From the NCBI GenBank assembly GCA_944386885.1, contig CALXCU010000086.1:1-34135 (forward strand): a stretch of DNA of 34,135 nucleotides. The letters are read 5' to 3'. The stretch is from an uncultured Oscillospiraceae bacterium. Its GTDB lineage: Bacteria; Bacillota; Clostridia; Oscillospirales; Oscillospiraceae. The translations under genes were made by a program, and so were the position numbers. The notes beneath the pieces were generated by a model that had not been told where the DNA came from, searched no databases, and was given only the letters and a program-made list of their open reading frames with translations. Each line of letters begins with the position of its first letter. The stretch's first letter is position 1. Of the stretch, positions 1 to 6,600 are shown in pieces.

Positions 1-1769
1 GCGCAGATCTTCTGGATGACCTTGCCGCCGGAGCCGATGACCTCGCGGATCTTGTCCACGTCGATCTTCATCTTGACCATCTTGGGGGCGGTGGGGGCCA
101 CCTCGGGCCGGGGCTCGGCGATACAGGGGAGCATAATCTCGTCCAGAATGGCAAAGCGGGCGTCCTTGGTGATCTCCAGGGCCTCCTTGATGATCTCACG
201 GGAGAGGCCGTCGTTCTTCAGGTCCATCTGGATGGCGGTAATGCCCTTCTTGGTGCCGGCCACCTTGAAGTCCATCTCGCCGTGGAAATCTTCCACGCCC
301 TGGATGTCGATAAAGGTGGTGAAACCGCCGTTGTCGTCCTGGATCAGGCCGCAGGAAATACCGGCCACCGGGGCTTTAATGGGCACGCCCGCGTCCATCA
401 GGGCCAGGGTAGAGCCGCAGATGGAGCCCTGAGAGGTGGAGCCGTTGGAGCTGAGGACCTCGCTGACCACCCGGATGGCGTAGGGGAACTCCTCCACGCT
501 GGGCAGCACGGGCACCAGGGCCCGTTCAGCCAGGGCGCCGTGGCCGTACTCCCGGCGGTTGGTGGAGCGGGGGGCCTTGGCCTCGCCCACCGAGTAAGGC
601 GGGAAATTGTAGTGGTGCATATACCGCTTCTCGCTCTCCTCCCAGATGGTGTCCAGCTTCTGGGCAGCGGAGAGGGTATTGAGGGTGCACACGCTGAGGA
701 CCTGGGTCTGGCCGCGGGTGAACAGGCCCGAGCCGTGGACCCGGGGCAGCACGCCCACCTCGGCGGAGAGGGGGCGGATCTCGTTCTTGGCGCGGCCGTC
801 CACCCGGTGGCCCTCCAGGAGCCAGGCCTTGACAATCTTCTTCTGGAACTTGTAGGTGATCTCCTCGAGATACTTGTCCATCTCAGGATAGTCCTCCAGG
901 AAGAGCGCGTGCCAGTGGTCGATCAGGGCGTTCCAGCGCTCCTCGCGGACGTTCTTGTCGTCGGTGTCCATGGCGGCCTTGGCCTCGTCCATGGTGGCGG
1001 CGACGATTTTGTCGAAGAGCTCCTGATCAAAGTCGGCGTGCTCATACTCCATCTTGGGCTTGCCGATCTCGGCCACGATGCCGTTGATGAAGGCCACCTG
1101 CTTCTTGATCTCCTCGTGGGCTTTTACGATGCCCTCGTACATGATCTCGTCGGGGATCTCGTTGGCGCCGGCCTCGATCATAACCACCTTGCCCTCGGTG
1201 GCGGCCACGGTCACGTCCATCTGGGAGGTCTTGCGCTGTTCCTGGGTGGGGTTGAGGACGATCTCGCCGCCGCAGTAGCCCACCTCCAGGCAGCCAATGG
1301 GGCCCGCCCAGGGGATCTCGGAGTAGCTCAGGCACACGGAGGTGCCGATCATGGCGGCCACCTCGGGGGAACAGTCGTAATCCACGCTCATGACGGTGCA
1401 GGTGACGCACACGTCGTTGCGGAAGTCGCTGGGGAACAGGGGCCGGATGGGCCGGTCAATGAGGCGGCTGGCCAGCACGGCAGGCAGGCTGGGCCGGCCC
1501 TCCCGGCGCAGGAAGGAGCCGGGGATGCGGCCCACGGCATAGAGCTTCTCCTCAAAGTCCACGCTCAGGGGGAAGAAGTCCACCCCATCCCGGGGACGGG
1601 GAGAGACGGTCACGGCCACCAGAACGGTGGTCTCGCCGTACTTGACCATACACGCGGCGTTGGCCAGCTCGGCCACCTTGCCGATCTCAATGGTCAGCGG
1701 CCGGCCGGCCAGGTCCATGGAGTAGCTCTTGTAGTGAGGGAACTCTCTGTGCTTGATGACGGTTGACAT
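1..1769 (-). CDS. pnp: Polyribonucleotide nucleotidyltransferase (PNPase), 3' end missing
   Basis: PNPase degrades RNA 3' to 5' by phosphorolysis and acts in mRNA turnover as a trimer. About 589 codons are present. The window edge removes roughly the last 110 residues of a protein that is usually about 700 aa. Visible in order are the first RNase PH domain (about residues 10-215, with FFPLSVDFEEK and RPIRPLFP), the all-helical linker domain (about 240-310), the second RNase PH domain (about 313-540, with GHGALAERAL) and the start of the KH domain (IREVIGSGGK, GxxG loop). The rest of KH and the S1 domain lie outside. The ATG at 1769 follows an AAGGAGG site. The gene lies downstream of rpsO on the same strand, the usual rpsO-pnp order, with a long stem-loop in the intergenic RNA. 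Confidence 0.97.
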   Translation of the reverse strand, partial: MSTVIKHREFPHYKSYSMDLAGRPLTIEIGKVAELANAACMVKYGETTVLVAVTVSPRPRDGVDFFPLSVDFEEKLYAVGRIPGSFLRREGRPSLPAVLASRLIDRPIRPLFPSDFRNDVCVTCTVMSVDYDCSPEVAAMIGTSVCLSYSEIPWAGPIGCLEVGYCGGEIVLNPTQEQRKTSQMDVTVAATEGKVVMIEAGANEIPDEIMYEGIVKAHEEIKKQVAFINGIVAEIGKPKMEYEHADFDQELFDKIVAATMDEAKAAMDTDDKNVREERWNALIDHWHALFLEDYPEMDKYLEEITYKFQKKIVKAWLLEGHRVDGRAKNEIRPLSAEVGVLPRVHGSGLFTRGQTQVLSVCTLNTLSAAQKLDTIWEESEKRYMHHYNFPPYSVGEAKAPRSTNRREYGHGALAERALVPVLPSVEEFPYAIRVVSEVLSSNGSTSQGSICGSTLALMDAGVPIKAPVAGISCGLIQDDNGGFTTFIDIQGVEDFHGEMDFKVAGTKKGITAIQMDLKNDGLSREIIKEALEITKDARFAILDEIMLPCIAEPRPEVAPTAPKMVKMKIDVDKIREVIGSGGKVIQKIC

Positions 1770-1797
1770 GCTTTGTCCTCCTTTTCTTGGCGCACAG

Positions 1798-1896
1798 CAG
1801 AGCCCGTCGGCCTTTTAGCACTTGAATCCGGGGCGAAATCCGCATTTGGCCCAGCTTCGCCGCAGATTCAACTGCTAAAAAAGCGTTCCGGCTCTG
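1798..1896 (-). promoter_or_regulatory. Long stem-loop in the pnp leader RNA
   Basis: The two arms pair almost throughout. CAGAGCC pairs with GGCTCTG (1890-1896 and 1798-1804). A run around TTTTAGCA/TGCTAAAA follows, then TTGAATC/GATTCAA, then GGCGAA/TTCGCC, with small internal loops and an apical loop of about 18 nt. It starts 29 nt upstream of the pnp start codon. A long double-stranded leader in front of pnp resembles in position the RNase III-processed stem of the E. coli pnp autoregulatory leader. Regulation here is inferred. Confidence 0.7.
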
Positions 1897-1932
1897 ACAT
1901 ATGCACTAATTCATTCGTTTCCTTGGGGTTGG

Positions 1933-1972
1933 AAGAAAGGGTGGTGCGGAGCGCCCACACCACCCTTCTTTG
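1933..1972 (-). terminator. Hairpin between rpsO and pnp, probable rpsO terminator
   Basis: On the minus strand AAGGGTGGTG pairs with CACCACCCTT across an 11-nt loop, and the 3' arm runs into TTTCTT. It lies 130 nt past the rpsO stop. The T tract is short and interrupted, so termination is probably partial and lets pnp be read from the rpsO promoter. The rest of the 336-nt rpsO-pnp gap holds the 99-nt stem-loop and no gene that I can support. Confidence 0.6.
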
Positions 1973-2105
1973 TCACGCTGCGCGTCCTCCGCAACGGCAC
2001 ACGGCGCACCGCTCCGCGAAAAATCCGCGCCTCCGGGGGCGGCACCTGCTTTTTCGTCTGCGCGGCTTGCTGTGCGCCTGCTCCCGGACACTCCGCGCTT
2101 CGTTC

Positions 2106-2372
2106 TTACTTGCGGATGCCCAGCTTGGCAATGATAGCGCGGTAACGCTCGATGTCCTTGGCAGCCAGGTAGTCCAGCATCTTGCGGCGCTTACCGACCA
2201 TCTTCAGCAGGCCGCGGCGGGAGTGGTTGTCGTGAATATGCACCTTCAGGTGCTCCGTCAGCTCCTGGATGCGGGCGGTGAGAATGGCGATCTGCACCTC
2301 GGGGGAGCCAGTGTCCGTGGGATGGGTGCGGTTGGCCTCAATGACGGCCGTCTTTTCGTCCTTGCGAATCAT
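2106..2372 (-). CDS. rpsO: 30S ribosomal protein S15
   Basis: S15 is a primary 16S rRNA binding protein of the 30S platform. The product is 88 aa, the usual length, with the hallmark stretches [25 protein letters not shown] and RRKMLDYL. The start chosen is the ATG at 2372, which has AAAGGTGG eight bases upstream. A GTG at 2384 would add four residues but sits inside that ribosome binding site, so it is unlikely. The gene has its own promoter (2500-2528) and a structured leader of about 120 nt, which fits the known habit of S15 repressing its own mRNA. Confidence 0.97.
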   Translation of the reverse strand: MIRKDEKTAVIEANRTHPTDTGSPEVQIAILTARIQELTEHLKVHIHDNHSRRGLLKMVGKRRKMLDYLAAKDIERYRAIIAKLGIRK

Positions 2373-2384
2373 GGGAAGTTCCAC

Positions 2385-2494
2385 CTTTCTTACAATCTGC
2401 CCGAAAACTGAGTCCGGGGCGGGTGTCTCCCCCGCGTCACGCGGGCTTTTTCCACCGGACTAAGTTCTGGGTTGGGCACGCAGATTTGCGTGCC
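2385..2494 (-). promoter_or_regulatory. Structured rpsO leader, possible S15 autoregulatory element
   Basis: The transcript would begin with a perfect 8-bp hairpin (GGCACGCA/TGCGTGCC, 2475-2494). Then a long-range stem AGTCCGG/CCGGACT, extended by three more pairs beyond a mismatch (2407-2417 with 2455-2465), encloses a CCCGCGT/ACGCGGG hairpin (2431-2445). The structure ends just before the ribosome binding site. Autoregulation by S15 is known in several phyla with differing RNA folds. Assigning this leader to S15 is inference. Confidence 0.55.
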
Positions 2495-2499
2495 GTCTT

Positions 2500-2528
2500 A
2501 CTATATCACAATCTTACCCGGCTGTAAA
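2500..2528 (-). promoter_or_regulatory. Promoter of rpsO (-35 TTTACA, 17 nt, -10 TATAGT)
   Basis: The minus strand reads TTTACA at 2528-2523 and TATAGT at 2505-2500, spaced by exactly 17 nt. This is close to the housekeeping sigma consensus. Predicted transcription starts near 2493, at the foot of the first leader hairpin. Only 40 nt separate this promoter from the stop codon of the HEPN-like gene upstream. Confidence 0.75.
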
Positions 2529-2568
2529 GGAAAATATCATGGATTTCTCGTCTTTTTTGCCGTTCCAG

Positions 2569-3630
2569 CTACCAATTTCCCATCTCCATGGTCTGTGCCA
2601 TCTCCAAGACCTGGCGCAGCAGAGCGAAGTCCAGAGGCTGCAGCTCGTGCATGAGCTTATTCCGGGCCTCATAGGGCAGGCGCACCCGCTCCCACTCCTC
2701 CGCCGGGAGGAAGAACTCTCCCCGGTTCCGGTAATGGATCAGGTGGCGCAGCTCGATCTGATAGAGGCTCTCACAGTGGTTGCCGAACTCGTCCTCAAAG
2801 GGCAAAAGCGTCTGGCAGGCCCTGGCGTTCCGCTCCAGCAGAGCGAGGCGCAGATCCTCCACTAAGGGGAGGAGCAGCTGGAGCTGCGCCCGGCGGACGT
2901 GGTGGGCCGCCCTCTCCTCCGACAGCCCCAGGGCGGCCTGCGCCCGTCCCACCGGGTCCCGGAGGAGCCCCTCCCGGTCGGAGAGCAGCCGGGGCAGCCC
3001 CTCCGGATCCTCCCCCGCCAGCTCGATGCACAAGCTGGAGAGGTAGTCCTTCTCGCCGGTGTTCTCGCTCCCCTCGCCCACTGCCATGGTAGCGAGCTGT
3101 TTGACGTCAAAGGGGCGGATAAACTCGCCCGCTTCCAGGGTGCGCAGCTTCTTCTTCCGGGGTGGCCGGCGGCCGGTGGTCTCCAAAAGAAAGACGCACC
3201 GCCCGGCCTCTTTTTGAAGCGCAAATTCGGCCAGGCGCTCCACCCAGCGCTCCTGTCCAGCCTCATCCATCCCATAGAGCCAGATCATCTTCCCATCCAG
3301 GGCCCCCCGTCCCGCCAAAAAACGGGCAAAGGTCATGGCCGAGAGGTAATCCCCGGCACACTCGGGGGCAAAGGTCTCCAAAAACCAGTCCTCCCCGGTG
3401 TTTTCCAGGCCGGTACAGTCCATGGCAGGGAGGATATACCGGCGGCTGTCCCCGTTCTGGACCTCCTCCTGGACCAGGGCCCGCAGGGCCTCCGCCCAGG
3501 GGAGAGGGGCGCTGTGGTGGAGGAGGATGCAGCCCCCCGCCCCGGCGCTCTCCGCCAGGGACCGGCGGAGCTGGGCCGGGCCGTGAACCCGGGTCCACCA
3601 CTGCATCGCGTAGTCAAAGGCGGCGCCCAT
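2569..3630 (-). CDS. HEPN-motif protein paired with a STAND-type ATPase
   Basis: This 353-aa protein matches no family that I can name outright. The N-terminal two thirds looks like a degenerate P-loop or adaptor fold (CILLHHSAPLPW, KMIWLYGMDEAG, GRCVFLLETTGRR) with no intact Walker A. The C-terminal helical part ends in R323-N-K-L-M-H328, an R-N-x3-H motif typical of HEPN domains, many of which are RNases in toxin and defence systems. The ATG at 3630 is preferred because AGGAGG lies 7 nt upstream. A GTG at 3636 overlaps the ATPase stop but would have only one base of spacing. The gene directly follows the giant ATPase, so the two are very likely co-translated and act together. RNase activity is inferred from the motif only, and no terminator follows. 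Confidence 0.6.
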   Translation of the reverse strand: MGAAFDYAMQWWTRVHGPAQLRRSLAESAGAGGCILLHHSAPLPWAEALRALVQEEVQNGDSRRYILPAMDCTGLENTGEDWFLETFAPECAGDYLSAMTFARFLAGRGALDGKMIWLYGMDEAGQERWVERLAEFALQKEAGRCVFLLETTGRRPPRKKKLRTLEAGEFIRPFDVKQLATMAVGEGSENTGEKDYLSSLCIELAGEDPEGLPRLLSDREGLLRDPVGRAQAALGLSEERAAHHVRRAQLQLLLPLVEDLRLALLERNARACQTLLPFEDEFGNHCESLYQIELRHLIHYRNRGEFFLPAEEWERVRLPYEARNKLMHELQPLDFALLRQVLEMAQTMEMGNW

Positions 3631-3632
3631 GC

Positions 3633-6600
3633 TCACGCCTCCTCTCCGCCAAAGCTGTCCAGCTCATTGAGCACGGTATCCAAATCCCCCATCATATGGC
3701 GGAAATTAGCTCCGTTGAAGGTATAGCGCCCGTTGAGGCACATGAGCACGTTGAGTTCCTCCATCTCCGTGAGGAGCGTCTCCACGCTCTCCGGCGGCAG
3801 CTCCGTAATGGCGGTAATCTGCCAGTCCCGGCACACGTTGTAGATCTCCTGGGCCGTGTAGCCCTCCACTGCCCCCTCGGGCTGGTCGTAGTAACAGTAG
3901 GCCAGGGCGTAGGCCAGGATGCGGTAGTAGAGCTTATCCTCCTCCACATCCAGTGTGATGAAGAACTTCTCCCGAATTTGGCTGATAAAATCGGATTTCT
4001 GGAGCAGGAGCTGGATCTGCTCCTCCCCCATCTGGTAGGGCGGGCGGAGCTCGCCGCTGGCGCCGCTCCCCAGGGACTCAATCAGCTGGGTGCAGTAGAA
4101 GTGGATGAGGCCGGGGTAGTAGTTGGTGGTCAGGAGGATCTGGGAGATCAGCTCGCTGCCCTGGTCCGCCCCCAGGCGGAAGCCCAGGTAGTACAGCGGC
4201 TCCTCCAGCAGCTCCCGCGCCTCCTGATAGGTCAGAGGTTTAATGGTCAGGGTGCCCAGCTTGGCCAGGACGCTGTTGTTCCGGGTGGCCGAGCGGGCAA
4301 AGCGCATGACATTGTGCAGGCCAGCCAGTACATACTTGAACCGCCCCCCGGTGGCAGTCTGGAGCTGGTGGAGGCACTCCACCGGCCGGTAGCTACACGT
4401 CCCGGAGGTCTCCAGGAAGCGGTCTGCCTCGTCCATCAGAAGGAGGAAGCGCTCCACCCGCTGGCCCGGGCGGTCCATCCGCGCCCGGATGAGCTCGCAC
4501 AGCTCCTCCCAGCTCTCGGGCCCCTCCGCCTCCGGCTTGAGGAAATTCTCGGCGGTCAGGTGGGCATAGAGCTTTTTCAGGGACTCCTGATAGTCGCAGC
4601 GGCAGAGTACGTCGGTATACACCGCCCAGCGGCCGTTGGCCCGGTCATCCGCCAGGCCGGCCGCCCGGCGCAGCAGGGCGGTCTTGCCCAGCTGCCGCCC
4701 GCCATAGATAATATTGGCTCCTCCGTTGTTCAGAATATCGGTGAGTTGGCTGCGCCGGCCCATGAACATCTCCGGCGGCATGGGGGTGTCGCCCTTCACA
4801 TAGGGGTTGTAGAAGTGGAAGGGCAGGGTGCACTGGAGCAGCACCTTACCCCGCTCGGCGTCGGAGCACCCGGTCAGGAAGAGCATGAGCACCCGGTCCA
4901 ACACAATGCAGGTGGACAGGTGGGCGCTCTCCCGCTTGAGCTTGGCGGCCAGGGCGTTGCGCTCTGAGAGGGGCAGGGCGTAGTCCAGCAGGAAGAGAGT
5001 GGGCGTATCCGTGTGGCCCAGGCCGTTGATCAGGTCCACCAGCTCTCCGGCCGTCTTGCGCCCCGAGAGCACCCGCACGTTCAGCCCTGTCTGGGCCAGG
5101 CGGGTGCCAAAGGCGGCGATCGGGTGGGGATAGGTATATACGTTGGTGGCCGGCGGGTCAAACTCAGCCCGGAAGCCGGCGCTCCCCTCATAGCGGACCT
5201 GCCGGGCGGGCAGGGAGAGGCAGTGGAGCAGGTCCCGAATGGACTCGGGGCTGGGGTTGTTGTTCCGGGGCCAGGAACGGATCATCTGCCGGGCGCTGCG
5301 CTTGGTGCGGTTCTTATCCTGATTGGCGTCCCCGGCAAAGGTGTTGTAGATGTGCTCCAGGGTGCGGCTCTGGCCCCGCTCGTCGGTGCACAGACGGCTG
5401 AGCGGGCCGTACTCCCGCAGGAAGCGGCGCAGGGCGTCCCGTTCCTCGCTCATCTGGAGCGTACCGCCCTCCGGGCTCTCCCAGGCGTCCTCCCGCAGCA
5501 CCCGCTGCATGTAGTCATGGGCTACGCTGAACATCTTCTTCTGGAGCAGCACCTCAATGTCGGCAAAAATGGGGCGGTCGGGTACGCTCTGTTTGAGCTG
5601 GTCAAACTCATACCGGTAACGGGGCTCCAGGCGCTCGGCATCCCGCTGCACCGCCTCCAGGCAGGCCTCCATGGCGCGCACATAGAAGCCCCAGTTCATG
5701 GTCTCCTCGTAATGCAGGCGCTCCACCTGGGTGATGGCGTTGGCCAGGCGCTCCTTCTGGGCGTTGTCCTCGATCTGGCCATAGGTGGCGGCCAGCTCCA
5801 GCCGGGCCCGGAAACGGCTCTCCTGCTCGGCTACCCAGCCCTGTTTTTTGGCGTTGTCGCCCAGGATATCGGCCCGCTCCAGCTGCTCCAACTTCTGGCC
5901 GCGGCGGTGGGCGCAGTCCTCAATGAGCTGGGCGGTGCCGAAGTTATAGCTGTCCGGGGCACCTTTCTCGCCGCCCCAGATCCGGTCCACCACCTGCTCC
6001 CAGGCGGTGCCCTCCCCAGCGCGCAGACGGCGCACATGCTCCTCCAGCCGCGTCCAGGGTTCGCAGCCGGGGATCATATATTCCGCCGGCTCAAAGATGG
6101 GGAGCAGCTCCTCGCTGAGTTCCACCTGGCCGGTGCGCAGGAAGTCCACATAGAATTCTCTCCGGTCCACCGGCCGTCCCTCCAGGCAGTCCGAAAGCTC
6201 CCGCAGGGTGAAGTCCAGCACCATCACAGCGCCGGAATGCGCGGTGTCCTCCCGGCCGCCCAGGGCCGAGGTCTCCTCCCGGCTGGAGGCAAAGAGCTCC
6301 AGCAGGCGGCTGCGCTCCTGGAGGATCTGCCCGGCCTCCTCCTCGCCGATGGCCGCCGCGTCGGAGGACTCCAGCCACTGGGCGCACACCTCCAGGCAGG
6401 TGCGGAAGCGGCTGATGGCCGGATTGCGCACCTTGCCTTTCAGGGAGTCCTTCTGCTTATACTTGGTCGGCTGTTCCTCCCAGACCTGGTCGATGCGCTT
6501 GATGATGGCCCGCTGGTCCGGGCTGCCCAGCTCGTCCAGCAGAGGCTGACACAGCTCCCGTACCCGGTCCCGTCGGCCGGTGTCGTTCTGCTCCACGATG

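Noticed and set aside
282-1766. Plus-strand open frame of 494 codons opposite pnp
   Set aside because: PNPase is unmistakable on the minus strand.
1906-2091. Possible 61-codon gene between rpsO and pnp on the minus strand
   Set aside because: No ribosome binding site, no recognisable sequence, and it runs through the terminator hairpin.
2431-2450. Plus-strand intrinsic terminator (CCCGCGT/ACGCGGG then TTTTT)
   Set aside because: No plus-strand gene lies upstream. The hairpin is better explained as part of the rpsO leader read on the minus strand.
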